From the NCBI RefSeq assembly GCF_900445255.1, contig NZ_UAPU01000005.1, positions 569,001 through 633,000 of the forward strand: a stretch of DNA of 64,000 nt, in the 5' to 3' direction. The notes beneath the pieces were generated by a model that was not told the origin of the DNA, did no database searches, and worked only from the letters and a program-made list of their open reading frames with translations. This stretch comes from Anaerobiospirillum thomasii (GTDB taxonomy: Bacteria > Pseudomonadota > Gammaproteobacteria > Enterobacterales > Succinivibrionaceae). The position numbers and the translations under genes are program-made. Positions 17,635 to 26,766 of this stretch are shown in pieces; position 1 is the first letter of the stretch, and the number at the start of each line of letters is the position of its first letter.

Positions 17635-17975
17635 ACTTTTCCTTCATGTTACGCTTTGATAATTTGTATCAGACAAAGATACATGCGATATTTTATCAGA
17701 AATTACATCAAAAATGCCTTCAGTATCACAAATATTTTAAAGATTTTTACCCTCCTCCAAGTCAAACGGCATATGCATGCACCATACACACTGACAGTGA
17801 CTAATATTGTATTTTCAAGACTAAAATTTTATTCAGCACGCACTTGTGTCAAAGATTACATACAAGTTTTCATTTTTGATGTTTATACTGTAGTCTGCGC
17901 CTTACCTAATATTGACATGGGTCAATTTTTATTATTTTCACAACATAGCAAAGTTTTGAAATAACTGCCTTCTTC
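17635..17975. other. Non-coding spacer upstream of nhaB and the YidE-like gene
   Basis: This AT-rich divergent region should contain both promoters. Short ORFs here have no ribosome binding site or recognisable product. An FNR-like box follows at 17976. Confidence 0.4.
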
Positions 17976-17989
17976 TTGATTGAGATCAC
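17976..17989. promoter_or_regulatory. FNR-like box upstream of nhaB
   Basis: TTGATTGAGATCAC matches the FNR consensus TTGAT-N4-ATCAA at nine of ten positions and lies about 112 bp before the nhaB start. It suggests oxygen-linked control; prediction by consensus only. Confidence 0.35.
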
Positions 17990-18100
17990 AAAGCTATTAT
18001 TTATCAGAATGTTACCTCATATACAGATCTTTAAATAAGAGTACAATCGTGGTGGCATTGTTAATTATTCATCAAAAGGTTAATACAAAAAGGAGCGACA

Positions 18101-19639
18101 ATGGAGAATACATCGTACATCAGATCTTTTGGTCTAACATTTTTAGGAGATTCTCCTGGCTGGTATAAGATGTTTATCATCGCCTGCCTTGTCATAAACC
18201 CTCTCCTGACTTTCTTTGTCTCTCCTGTCTTAGCCGGATGGTTTTTAGTTCTTGAATTTATCTTTACCCTGGCTATGGCCTTAAAATGCTACCCACTTCA
18301 GCCAGGCGGACTTTTAGCCATCGAGGCCTGCTTTATTGGCCTTTGCGATATGGAGCATGTTCGCCACGAAATAGGAGCCAATCTTGAGGTTATTCTGCTT
18401 TTGATGTTCATGGTGGCTGGCATTCACTTTGTGCGTGATCTACTCATGTTTATCTTTACCAAGATCCTTGTAAAGTTAAAGTCCCATGTCACAATTGCCC
18501 TGATGTTCTCATTTTTAGGAGCTTTCCTTTCAGCCTTCCTTGATGCTCTTACCGTGCTTGCTGTGGTCATTTCCATTGCCATTGGCATGTACTCACTCTA
18601 TCACAGAACTATTTGCGGCGATGCTGCCACGGCCCGTCTGTCAGATGACAGATATGTACCAAAGGAGATGGCAGGCGATCTTGATCAGTTCAGAGCCTTT
18701 TTACGCTCAATTTTAATGCATGCTGCTGTAGGTACCGCTCTTGGCGGCGTATGTACTATAGTAGGTGAGCCTCAGAATATTATTGTGGGCAATATTGCAG
18801 GATGGTCCTTTGTTGAATTTGCCCTGCGCGTCTCCCCTGTATCAGTACCTGTGGTTATCTGCGGCTTTTTAACCTGCTTTATTATTGAAAAATTCAAACT
18901 CTTTGGCTTTGGTCAGCAAATGCCTGAGTCTGTACGCAGCATTCTCGTGGCACAGGATAAAAAGGTTACAGAAAATCTCACCAGCCGTGATAAGTTAAAG
19001 CTTATCATTCAGGGTATATGCTGCATCTGGCTGGTGCTGGCTTTAGCTCTGCACCTGGCTGCCGTAGGTCTTATCGGTCTGTCTGTAATTATTCTTGCCA
19101 CCTCATTTTGTGGTATCACCTCTGAAGAGGAAATTGGCAAGGCCTTTACTGAATCACTGCCGTTTTGCTCACTGCTGTGCGTATTTTTCACCGTAGTTAC
19201 CGTAATCTCTCAGCAGGAGCTGTTTGTACCTTTAATCAATTGGGTACTCTCAACCTCTCCAGAGGCTCAGCTGCCTATTTTCTATATGGCCAACGGTATA
19301 TTATCTTCAGTATCTGACAACGTCTTTGTGGCCACCATCTATATTGAGCAGGTGCACGATGCCTTTAGCGCCGGTGTCATATCACAAGAGCAGTTTGATC
19401 ATTTAGCTGTGGCCATCAATACAGGTACCAATCTGCCATCTGTTGCCACACCAAATGGACAGGCCGCCTTCCTGTTCCTGCTTACATCAGCCCTGGCACC
19501 GCTTATCAGACTGCCATATTTAAAGATGATGTGGATGGCTCTGCCATATACCATTGTCCTGACTCTGGTCGGACTTATAGGCACATGGTTCTTCCTGCCT
19601 CCTGTGACTGAGATGCTTCACGCCTCAGGTCTTATATAG
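18101..19639 (+). CDS. nhaB: Na+/H+ antiporter NhaB
   Basis: 512-aa inner-membrane sodium/proton antiporter, length matching E. coli NhaB (513 aa). The N-terminus [26 protein letters not shown] and following [12 protein letters not shown] ... [26 protein letters not shown] are typical of the family. The conserved [12 protein letters not shown] and [13 protein letters not shown] segments are also present. It exports Na+ in exchange for protons, tying in with the sodium-driven flagellar motor suggested by motY in this window. AAGGAGCGAC precedes the ATG. dsbB follows, the neighbour order also known in E. coli. Confidence 0.95.
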   Translation: MENTSYIRSFGLTFLGDSPGWYKMFIIACLVINPLLTFFVSPVLAGWFLVLEFIFTLAMALKCYPLQPGGLLAIEACFIGLCDMEHVRHEIGANLEVILLLMFMVAGIHFVRDLLMFIFTKILVKLKSHVTIALMFSFLGAFLSAFLDALTVLAVVISIAIGMYSLYHRTICGDAATARLSDDRYVPKEMAGDLDQFRAFLRSILMHAAVGTALGGVCTIVGEPQNIIVGNIAGWSFVEFALRVSPVSVPVVICGFLTCFIIEKFKLFGFGQQMPESVRSILVAQDKKVTENLTSRDKLKLIIQGICCIWLVLALALHLAAVGLIGLSVIILATSFCGITSEEEIGKAFTESLPFCSLLCVFFTVVTVISQQELFVPLINWVLSTSPEAQLPIFYMANGILSSVSDNVFVATIYIEQVHDAFSAGVISQEQFDHLAVAINTGTNLPSVATPNGQAAFLFLLTSALAPLIRLPYLKMMWMALPYTIVLTLVGLIGTWFFLPPVTEMLHASGLI

Positions 19640-19660
19640 AACAGTTCTAAACAGTATTGC

Positions 19661-19706
19661 AAGATGTGTGTCATAAGGTTAGAATATTGACTGATACACA
19701 TCTTTT
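19661..19706 (+). terminator. Possible terminator between nhaB and dsbB
   Basis: AAGATGTGT (19661-19669) and ACACATCTT (19696-19704) are complementary with a 26-nt loop, then TT. The weak loop geometry makes it uncertain, and partial readthrough into dsbB is likely. Confidence 0.4.
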
Positions 19707-19724
19707 CAAATCAGGGTGGTCTTT

Positions 19725-20267
19725 GTGATACATATTCTGCAAAAGCTCTCAAGTTCGCGTTTTATCTGGCTCTGTCTTTTGCTTACAGGTATTGCACTTG
19801 AAGGTGCCGGACTTTACTTTCAATACACTCTGCGTCTTGATCCATGTGTCAACTGTGTCTATGAAAGAGCTCTGTATTTAAGCTTTATCATTGCAGGCCT
19901 TATAGGTTTTATCAATCCAATTTTTATTATTACAAGATTTCTTGCCATTTTAACCTTTCTGTCAGGCTCGGCAGGCGGTGTATACATTGCCTATCGCCAT
20001 TTAAAAGAGTATTATTCTGACAATCCTTTTGGCCAGGCATGCTCATTAAAAGCCAATTTCCCAGATTTTCTGCCACTTGATGAATATCTGCCATGGATGT
20101 TTGCACCGCAGGGCACCTGCTCCCCTGTCGACTGGGAGCTTTTATCTTTATCTATGCCGCAATGGATTTTTGCAAGTTTTGTCACCGGTACCATAGTCTC
20201 ACTGAGCTTTTTAATCTGCCAGTTTTTTAAACGTAAAAGACGCGATTATATAGATTTATATAAATAG
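19725..20267 (+). CDS. dsbB: Disulfide bond formation protein B
   Basis: Inner-membrane quinone reductase that reoxidises DsbA. The GTG at 19725 places the first redox pair at C41-V-N-C44, the same numbering as E. coli DsbB. The second periplasmic pair lies in the loop with QACSLKANFPDF and APQGTCSP. Four membrane helices are visible. An upstream in-frame GTG (19716) overlaps the GGGTGG that would serve as ribosome binding site, so 19725 is preferred. Size 180 aa, near the usual 176. Follows nhaB as in other gammaproteobacteria. Electron acceptor under anaerobic growth would be menaquinone; general knowledge. Confidence 0.92.
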   Translation: MIHILQKLSSSRFIWLCLLLTGIALEGAGLYFQYTLRLDPCVNCVYERALYLSFIIAGLIGFINPIFIITRFLAILTFLSGSAGGVYIAYRHLKEYYSDNPFGQACSLKANFPDFLPLDEYLPWMFAPQGTCSPVDWELLSLSMPQWIFASFVTGTIVSLSFLICQFFKRKRRDYIDLYK

Positions 20268-20391
20268 ATCAGATCTAGTCTATATTTTTGTAAAAAAGTA
20301 TGCCATTAAATTTGAATTTCTTTTAGTTTTGGCAAATACTATAATGGATGTATATTTTAGATTTACACATTATGACTTTGCAGATTAGGCT

Positions 20392-23010
20392 ATGAGTAAA
20401 CTGTTCAGACGACTTTTTCTTACCTATCACGGCATACTTTTTATACTTTTTTGCTGTTTTCTGGCCCTTACTGTATATGTCTACTCCCTGTACAGCACCA
20501 ATTTAAATGATGAAATATCAAGAGATCATGCTATAAAAGCCAGCAATATCTCAGACTCATTAATTCAGATACACACCAATAATCTTGATGTTATTGCAGA
20601 CTTCTGCGATGACTTTATCAATCTGGTGCCTAATTTTAAAAACCCTGATTCAACCATAAACAAAAGGCTTTTAAATAATTTTCTTTTAGACTGTCTGCGT
20701 CGTTCCCACTCTCTGATGCCAGAGCTGCCTATATCGCTCTTTATCCTTATGGATAATTATGTCTACTCGCCTATGATTGACACCGAGAGAGTTCAGCAGG
20801 TAGTAAAGGACAGACCCTGGTATGAATTGGCACTAAAGGCCAATAAAGAAGTAGTCGTTACCGATGTCTACAATGATATTTTCACCGGCAATAAAATCAT
20901 TACCCTGGTCAAATCCCTGTCACACCAAAACTCCATGCTGCTTGTAGATATTCAGCTTAACAATCTTATTATTGACAATTACTTTAACAATATTCCCAAA
21001 AATGTACAGGTTTTCATTTTAGATAAAAACAAGAAAATCATATTTTTCAGACATAACGAAAAGCTGACCTACAATCACGCAAGTACATATCTTAAAAATA
21101 TCTTCAAAAGATATCCTCTCGAGGGTTTTATTGATCACAGTCAGACCTTTGAAGGTCTTGATCAAGAAAACTATGTAGGCTATGCCTATCAGAGCAGGAA
21201 AAACGGCTACACCACCTTTGTAGTGTCAAATACCTCTGATACCTACTCTGTCTTTAAGGACAACAAGCATATTTTCATCTTTATAAGCACCATGGCATTA
21301 GCCTTAACTGCCATTATGTTTATACGAGAGAGTATCTTCAAACTGCGCATACGCACCAAGGCCAATATTCTTATGGCCCTTGGCAATATCTACAGTGACA
21401 TTATCTATATCAATCTTAACAAGGATACCTTTAAAAACTACAAGGGACATGGACCTATAAGTTTTGATATGGAGTCTGACAAATACAGCGATCTGTTTAA
21501 TATTATTGTCAGTGAGGTGGATGAGCCTTACAGAGACAACTTTGCCTCCCACTTTTCCATTGAGGCCATACGGCATATGGCCAAGGATCACAGAATTACC
21601 TATGATCTTGATGTCAAAGTCTCCTTTGGCAGTACCAGTTCGCAGTGGTACCGCTTTACTGTCTTATTCAAAGATGCTTTTGACACCAGTGATACTGTCT
21701 TGTGCATACGCTCTATAGATATGCAGAAAACCCAGGAAATCAAAGAGCAGAGCCTGCTGCAGGATGCTATTGAAAGCTCTTTAAACCATGAAAGAGATAA
21801 AAACAATTTCCTCTCTGCCATGTCTCATGATATGCGTACTCCTATCAATGGTATTTTAGGTCTGTGCGCCATTGGCAAATATTCTGTGGAGGATAAACAC
21901 AAAACTGCCAATATCTACAGCAAGATTGAGGGTATATCCGGTCAGCTTTTACAGATCATAAATGAAATACTTGAGGCCTCAAATATTGAGGCTCAGTCCA
22001 AGCTTAATATTGTCAACTCCGATTTAAGAGCCTTTCTTAACAATAAACTTGAGATGTTTGAGTACATGGCTGAACATCAGGAGAAGAACTTTAGTGCCCA
22101 TATTGATATACGCCATACCTATGTGCGCATGGACGAGCAGAAGCTGACCCATATTCTTGAAAATCTCATCTCCAATGCCTTTAAGTATTCAAATGTTAAC
22201 TGCGACATTACAGTAAGCGTCAAGGAGATTGATGATAGAGACTATACCTATATCTTTACAGTCAAGGACAATGGCATTGGTATGTCACAGGAATATTTAA
22301 AGACTGTCTTTAATGTCTACTCCCGTGAAAACAGAAAAGATCAGGTCGAAGGTACAGGTCTTGGCATGCCTATTGTTAAAAACCTTATCAACAAGATGCA
22401 TGGCACCATTGATATCAAGAGTAAGTTAAATGAAGGCACCACCATAACCTTTGCCCTCCATCTTGCTCCTGCCACAACCAATAGCGATGATAATGATGCG
22501 AATATACATGAAGATCTTGCTTTAAATACAGATAAGACAAGTGCTGATAAGGATAGTCAAGAAGCAGTTGAGATTAAAAATTATGGCAGTAAAGAGCAGC
22601 TGCATGTGCTTGTAGCTGAGGATAATGATCTTAATTTGGACATAGTCACCGAACTTTTAGGTATGCACAATATCAAGGTCACAGGCGCCTGCAATGGACA
22701 AAAGGCCTTTGATATTTACTACAGACAAAAGAGCTTTACCTTTGATGCTATCCTGATGGACATGCGTATGCCTGTTTTAGATGGTGTCTCAACTACAAGA
22801 CTTATAAGAGAGTGTGGCAAGGAAGACTGTAAAATCATCCCTATTCTGGCTCTTACAGCCAATACCTCAACTGAAGATATTGTAAATGTACACAACTGCG
22901 GCATGAATGCCCATATAGCAAAGCCTATAGATTATGACCTTTTAATTAAAACCATGTTAGGTCTTATTGACAAGGCTAAAGCGCAGAGAGTTGTGACACT
23001 TTCACTCTGA
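20392..23010 (+). CDS. Hybrid sensor histidine kinase with receiver domain
   Basis: 872-aa membrane-bound hybrid kinase. First membrane helix about residues 8-31, extracytoplasmic sensor ~32-295 (Cache/PAS-like by size, with PWYELALKANKEVVVTDVYND typical of dCache folds), second helix ~298-317, a cytoplasmic PAS-like region, then HisKA with phosphoacceptor H479 (FLSAMSHDMRTPING). The ATPase domain has an N box (HILENLISNAFKYSN), G1 (VKDNGIGMS) and G2 (GTGLGMPIV). The C-terminal receiver has acidic E743/D744, phosphoacceptor D790 (ILMDMRMP) and K844. No Hpt domain or DNA-binding regulator lies nearby, so it is an orphan; output must act elsewhere. Ligand unknown. Confidence 0.9.
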   Translation: MSKLFRRLFLTYHGILFILFCCFLALTVYVYSLYSTNLNDEISRDHAIKASNISDSLIQIHTNNLDVIADFCDDFINLVPNFKNPDSTINKRLLNNFLLDCLRRSHSLMPELPISLFILMDNYVYSPMIDTERVQQVVKDRPWYELALKANKEVVVTDVYNDIFTGNKIITLVKSLSHQNSMLLVDIQLNNLIIDNYFNNIPKNVQVFILDKNKKIIFFRHNEKLTYNHASTYLKNIFKRYPLEGFIDHSQTFEGLDQENYVGYAYQSRKNGYTTFVVSNTSDTYSVFKDNKHIFIFISTMALALTAIMFIRESIFKLRIRTKANILMALGNIYSDIIYINLNKDTFKNYKGHGPISFDMESDKYSDLFNIIVSEVDEPYRDNFASHFSIEAIRHMAKDHRITYDLDVKVSFGSTSSQWYRFTVLFKDAFDTSDTVLCIRSIDMQKTQEIKEQSLLQDAIESSLNHERDKNNFLSAMSHDMRTPINGILGLCAIGKYSVEDKHKTANIYSKIEGISGQLLQIINEILEASNIEAQSKLNIVNSDLRAFLNNKLEMFEYMAEHQEKNFSAHIDIRHTYVRMDEQKLTHILENLISNAFKYSNVNCDITVSVKEIDDRDYTYIFTVKDNGIGMSQEYLKTVFNVYSRENRKDQVEGTGLGMPIVKNLINKMHGTIDIKSKLNEGTTITFALHLAPATTNSDDNDANIHEDLALNTDKTSADKDSQEAVEIKNYGSKEQLHVLVAEDNDLNLDIVTELLGMHNIKVTGACNGQKAFDIYYRQKSFTFDAILMDMRMPVLDGVSTTRLIRECGKEDCKIIPILALTANTSTEDIVNVHNCGMNAHIAKPIDYDLLIKTMLGLIDKAKAQRVVTLSL

Positions 23011-23088
23011 TAGTTTCAAAGCCAGGCATAAAGCCGCGCTGCAAATCACAAGGCACATAGGCAGTATGTGGGCAGATCTTAAAGTCAC

Positions 23089-23110
23089 AAGGCCCCGGAG
23101 GGCCTTTTTT
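23089..23110 (+). terminator. Terminator of hybrid kinase gene
   Basis: AAGGCCC / GGGCCTT with loop CGGA, followed by a T-run. It lies between the convergent kinase and tatD genes. Confidence 0.9.
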
Positions 23111-23160
23111 ACAGTTAGGTAAAAAGAGGTATAGAAAGCAGACTGAGCTGACAGAATACC

Positions 23161-24018
23161 TTATAGAGGAGATCTTAACAAAGGCTCAATCTTATTATCA
23201 GAGGATGGCACATCCTGATGGTGCAGTTCTTCAAGCTTTACATTAAAGAGATCCATAAAGTTTTGTGAGGTGCGCTCTGCCAGATACTTTTTATCTACAC
23301 CTTTGAATTTTGCAATAAAATCAAGAGTATAGTGAACATAGGCAGGCTCATTGTCATAGCCTCTGACAGGAACTGGGGCCAGATATGGGCAGTCTGTCTC
23401 TACTAGCATGCGATCATCTGGCACATACTTTATCACCTCTCTGACATTGTCTCCTGCCTTAAAGGTGGCTATACCTGAAAATGAAATATAAAAACCCATA
23501 TCAAGACATTCACGGGCCATCTGCACCCCATCGCAGAAGCAGTGCATGACGCCCCCCACATCACGGGCATTTCCACTTTGCATTAATGCCACTGTATCCT
23601 TGTGGGCCTCACGGGCATGAATAATAAGAGGCAGTGATAACTCATGGGCAAGAGCTATCTGTCTTGCAAAAGAATCAAGCTGCTGCCCCTTGCTATCCTC
23701 TGCATAAAAGTAATCAAGGCCTGTCTCACCCAGCGCCACTACACTGTCATGGGACAGACATTCTTTTAACTGCTCCTCGCTCCAGTCTCCGGCCTCCTCA
23801 AGATTTAAAGGATGTACTCCACAGGCTGTATATATGCCCTTATAGTTTTTTATTTTATCTATCATCTCATAAAATTCAGATGGCATACAGGCTACGCTTA
23901 ACATATGGCTGACACCTGCTTTATGAGCTCTTGATATTATCTCATCTAAATTTAAGGCAGTCTTTGCTGGAAATTTAAGACTGCCTAAATGACAATGTGA
24001 ATCAACTAAAAATGTCAT
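23161..24018 (-). CDS. TatD-family metal-dependent deoxyribonuclease (YcfH-like)
   Basis: 285-aa TIM-barrel hydrolase. Metal ligands of the family are visible: DSHCHLG (H8, H10), the glutamate in VALGETGLDYF, IIHAREAHKD, MHCFCDG and the aspartate in VETDCPYLAP. These proteins act as 3'-5' exonucleases on DNA or RNA or as D-aminoacyl-tRNA hydrolases; the precise substrate here is unknown. The C-terminus extends ~25 residues past the usual end (LHHQDVPSSDNKIEPL). It starts two bases after the stop of the epimerase gene, so the two are coupled. Confidence 0.9.
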   Translation of the reverse strand: MTFLVDSHCHLGSLKFPAKTALNLDEIISRAHKAGVSHMLSVACMPSEFYEMIDKIKNYKGIYTACGVHPLNLEEAGDWSEEQLKECLSHDSVVALGETGLDYFYAEDSKGQQLDSFARQIALAHELSLPLIIHAREAHKDTVALMQSGNARDVGGVMHCFCDGVQMARECLDMGFYISFSGIATFKAGDNVREVIKYVPDDRMLVETDCPYLAPVPVRGYDNEPAYVHYTLDFIAKFKGVDKKYLAERTSQNFMDLFNVKLEELHHQDVPSSDNKIEPLLRSPL

Positions 24019-24020
24019 AA

Positions 24021-25016
24021 TTAACTTTTATCAATATACCGTTTAAAGACATTTACGAAGCCATCGATAAAGTCAGTTGCCGCCACAAAATCAGTTATGG
24101 CCTCTGATGGCTCAAAATCATGGCTTACTTTATCATACTCAATAACATTAGTTCCAATTTTTTCATCATTATCAAGACTTACAATAATATTGTGCACAGC
24201 CTTTAGCATATTGCGCCGTGACACTGTTTTGCCAGAACATATATTGTACTGCTCAAACACGCCGCCACCATCTGTCCTGCCTGTACTCTCCATGATCTTT
24301 ACAATAAAGTCAGTCACATCGTCTATAAAAACAAGATCGGCTTTTTCATCACTTTGCCTGCTGTCCTCATTGTTAAAGACATCAGTGCAGATACTGTAAA
24401 GATAGCTGTCAGGTCTGTCATATGGGCCGTATATTTCGCAAAGATTAAAAGCCTTGATGTAAAGATCATGAGTTTTAGCATAGGAGGCAGACAGGCAATG
24501 CTCCATAGCCTTGCCAGAGGTATAGATGCTAAAGCGTGTGCCATTGTGATTATAACCTTGCCCGTTATAGGCAAAGTTTGTAGCTACAATATCGCTAAGA
24601 TACATAAAAGAAGGTTGTGTACTGCTTTCACGTATGGCATCTATAATATTTAAAAAGCCAAGAGTTGTTGCTTTTATATAGGCATAAGGGCTTTTATCTG
24701 CCAGAGCTACACTGCCAAGAGAAGCTGCATGTACTATACAGTCAAAATCGCCATCAAGGATCAGGGCTCTTATGGCTGGGGCATCTTCTACATCAAGACG
24801 GTGAAACTCCATATCGTCTATACTTATAACATTGCCTTTTTCAAGATCATCTTCTCTAAAACCTAAGGTTTTTAATCTATTGTATTTATAGCGCGCTGAA
24901 TATATAAAACTGTTTAAATTATCTATGCCTATAACTTTATAGCCCTTGTCTAAAAACGCCTTACACAGATTAAAACCAATAAATCCCGCAGCTCCTGTCA
25001 CAAGTACCTTTTTCAT
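24021..25016 (-). CDS. NAD-dependent epimerase/dehydratase (extended SDR)
   Basis: 331-aa sugar-nucleotide epimerase-like protein. Rossmann motif VTGAAGFIGFNLCKAF at the N-terminus, acidic residue of IGIDNLNSF binding NAD ribose, and the catalytic YxxxK as YTSGK. The SDR 'VHAASLGSV' element replaces the usual VxHxAA spacing. It could be a UDP-sugar 4-epimerase or a dehydratase. Substrate cannot be told, and there is no cell-surface polysaccharide cluster nearby. An in-frame ATG at 25037 precedes the AAAGGAGAG ribosome binding site, so the start is put at 25016. TatD gene follows two bases after. Confidence 0.78.
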   Translation of the reverse strand: MKKVLVTGAAGFIGFNLCKAFLDKGYKVIGIDNLNSFIYSARYKYNRLKTLGFREDDLEKGNVISIDDMEFHRLDVEDAPAIRALILDGDFDCIVHAASLGSVALADKSPYAYIKATTLGFLNIIDAIRESSTQPSFMYLSDIVATNFAYNGQGYNHNGTRFSIYTSGKAMEHCLSASYAKTHDLYIKAFNLCEIYGPYDRPDSYLYSICTDVFNNEDSRQSDEKADLVFIDDVTDFIVKIMESTGRTDGGGVFEQYNICSGKTVSRRNMLKAVHNIIVSLDNDEKIGTNVIEYDKVSHDFEPSEAITDFVAATDFIDGFVNVFKRYIDKS

Positions 25017-25337
25017 AAACAACTCTCCTTTACACATGCATGTCTAAACTATAGTACATAGCTCTGATCGGGGCATGATCTTAATCACAAACATATCTTT
25101 AAGTATGCTAAAAAGCCATCTATCTTCTTGTTTTATAATACTTATAGCTACTATTTTTACAAAAAGTACTGCCAAATTCCAATATTAAGTACAGATAATT
25201 GCATAAGTCAAAGATCGAGAATAAGGGTAGTTATGGCCTAAAGATAAATAATGGTGCAAAGAGTTCAGAGCTATTTTTGCTACTTTTATCCTATGTACTT
25301 GATGCTATAATTATTTAAAACTTTGCAGGAGATTATT
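25017..25337. other. Divergent spacer between epimerase and hinT
   Basis: No ORF or RNA is recognised. A TATAAT hexamer at 25306-25311, about 27 bp before the hinT start codon, is a candidate -10 box, with only a weak -35. Confidence 0.4.
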
Positions 25338-25694
25338 ATGGAAGAGACAATTTTTACTAAAATTATCAATGGCACTATACCTTCAACTCTGATTTATCAT
25401 GATGATCTGGTATCTGCCTTTGCAGATATTGCCCCAAAAGCTCCACACCATATTTTAATTGTCACCAACAAACCTATTCCATCTGTAGCTCATGTAGAGG
25501 CAGAGGATGAGGCAGCTTTGGGCCGTCTGTTTACAGCAGCCCGCAAGATTGCAACCGATCTGGGTGTCAATGAAAAGGGCTATCGTCTTATTGTCAATGT
25601 AGGTGAAGACGGTGGTCAGGAAGTACCGCATATTCACATGCATCTGCTGGCAGGCGATAAACTTGGCGGTATGGGTTTCCCTCAGAGCAAGTAA
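25338..25694 (+). CDS. hinT: HIT-family purine nucleoside phosphoramidase
   Basis: 118-aa histidine-triad hydrolase that cleaves AMP-lysine or other nucleoside phosphoramidates. The triad is at HIHMHLLAGDKLGG. The N-terminus IFTKIINGTIPSTLIYHDD and KAPHHILIVTNKPIPS are typical of bacterial HinT. AGGAG lies before the ATG at 25338, while the in-frame TTG at 25323 overlaps it and is rejected. A lipoprotein gene begins six bases after the stop, the same arrangement as hinT followed by lipoprotein genes ycfL/lpoB in enterobacteria. Confidence 0.93.
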   Translation: MEETIFTKIINGTIPSTLIYHDDLVSAFADIAPKAPHHILIVTNKPIPSVAHVEAEDEAALGRLFTAARKIATDLGVNEKGYRLIVNVGEDGGQEVPHIHMHLLAGDKLGGMGFPQSK

Positions 25695-25700
25695 AAATTT

Positions 25701-26561
25701 ATGCACAAGATATATAAAACTCTGGCCCTAAGCTCACTTATGGCGCTGACTCTTAGCGCCTGTAATCTTACCGAGCCTACAGTAAAGAGTCAAAGCAAAG
25801 AGGGCAGAGAGCCTGCCCCTATCTATACATCAGAGCAAAGCTTACAAAGTGCCAAAACATCAGACAAAAAAGAGCCTGTAAAACAGAATGTTAAGGCAGC
25901 TCCTGAGCGTCTGTCACTTGATGATAAGGGTAATGTTGTCTCCACAGTTGTACAAGATGATGTATCTCAGGCTACTGATACTCACAATGGGGCAGATGAA
26001 GGCTCAGCTGTCATACCAGAAGGCCCTGCTATAACAACAGATGAGGCTGACTCTTCGTTTATAGAAAGTGAAGAGCAGAGTATAAGACCGCAAAGTGCGG
26101 CCACGTCTCTGCCAAATTATGCCTCAGGTTCATCTTTTGCCAACGCCTCCTGTGATCTTGGCTTAAATACCAGAGCCAAAGAGGCTGCTGTTAAGCTTGC
26201 CAAGGCCCTCTCAGGTCGTATCAATGTTGATCCTGGTCAGATCTATGTGGCACAGAGTGTCATACCTGATAAATATCTTGACTGTATTGATGATGTAGCC
26301 AAGGCAGTAGCATCTGGCCTTGTCAATGCACCATCCTTTAACTCTGTTACAACAGAGCATGACAAGATGCATATCTCAAGTCAGAATATAGGCAGTGCCC
26401 GCCTTATTCCGCAGCTGGTGCGTCAGTGCCGCAGCCATGATATTCCCTATCTTGCCATCACCATTGTCAAGGATATAGGTACCACTCCTACTCTGACACT
26501 GCGTCTCATTCGCGTCGAGACCGGTATCACCCTCTCTCAGGCTTATGAAAAGCTCAATTAG
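25701..26561 (+). CDS. Lipoprotein, possible LpoB/YcfL-position protein
   Basis: 286-aa outer-membrane or periplasmic lipoprotein. Signal peptide with lipobox LSAC (MHKIYKTLALSSLMALTLSAC). A long low-complexity, Glu/Ser/Thr-rich linker (residues ~25-150) leads to a folded C-terminal domain (~150-286: CDLGLNTRAKEAAVKLAKAL ... LTLRLIRVETGITLSQAYEKLN). The hinT-lipoprotein arrangement, a disordered linker and a compact C-terminal domain recall LpoB, the activator of PBP1B, but I cannot confirm homology by eye. Ends at a strong terminator. Envelope role inferred. Confidence 0.6.
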   Translation: MHKIYKTLALSSLMALTLSACNLTEPTVKSQSKEGREPAPIYTSEQSLQSAKTSDKKEPVKQNVKAAPERLSLDDKGNVVSTVVQDDVSQATDTHNGADEGSAVIPEGPAITTDEADSSFIESEEQSIRPQSAATSLPNYASGSSFANASCDLGLNTRAKEAAVKLAKALSGRINVDPGQIYVAQSVIPDKYLDCIDDVAKAVASGLVNAPSFNSVTTEHDKMHISSQNIGSARLIPQLVRQCRSHDIPYLAITIVKDIGTTPTLTLRLIRVETGITLSQAYEKLN

Positions 26562-26580
26562 CTTTCACTAAGGCCCATAC

Positions 26581-26615
26581 AAAAAACCGTTGTCCTGCCA
26601 GGCAGCGGTTTTTTG
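26581..26615 (+). terminator. Terminator of hinT-lipoprotein unit
   Basis: Stem AAAAAACCG / CGGTTTTTT (26581-26589 with 26606-26614) with an inner CTGCC/GGCAG hairpin and a terminal T-run. Confidence 0.9.
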
Positions 26616-26766
26616 CTGCATAAAGCTTAAGTAAAACATGCTCAAGTCAATTGTGACAAATTAGGTTATAATACATAATCTTCTTATTGCATCAGTTGAC
26701 AAATATAAGGCATGCGCTCTGTTGCGTATAATTTGACATGCCTACCTAAGATACGAGTACACCTAA

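Noticed and set aside
17656-18168. ORFs at 17656-17964 and 17980-18168 as small genes
   Set aside because: No ribosome binding site, odd composition, and they overlap the nhaB upstream region and start. More likely chance frames.
23634-24653. Opposite-strand ORFs in the tatD and epimerase region
   Set aside because: Shadow frames of well-supported genes, with no own ribosome binding sites or recognisable domains.
26696-26733. TTGACA and TATAAT before yheS as a promoter
   Set aside because: The hexamers are about 25 bp apart, too far for a normal sigma-70 promoter. Not listed.
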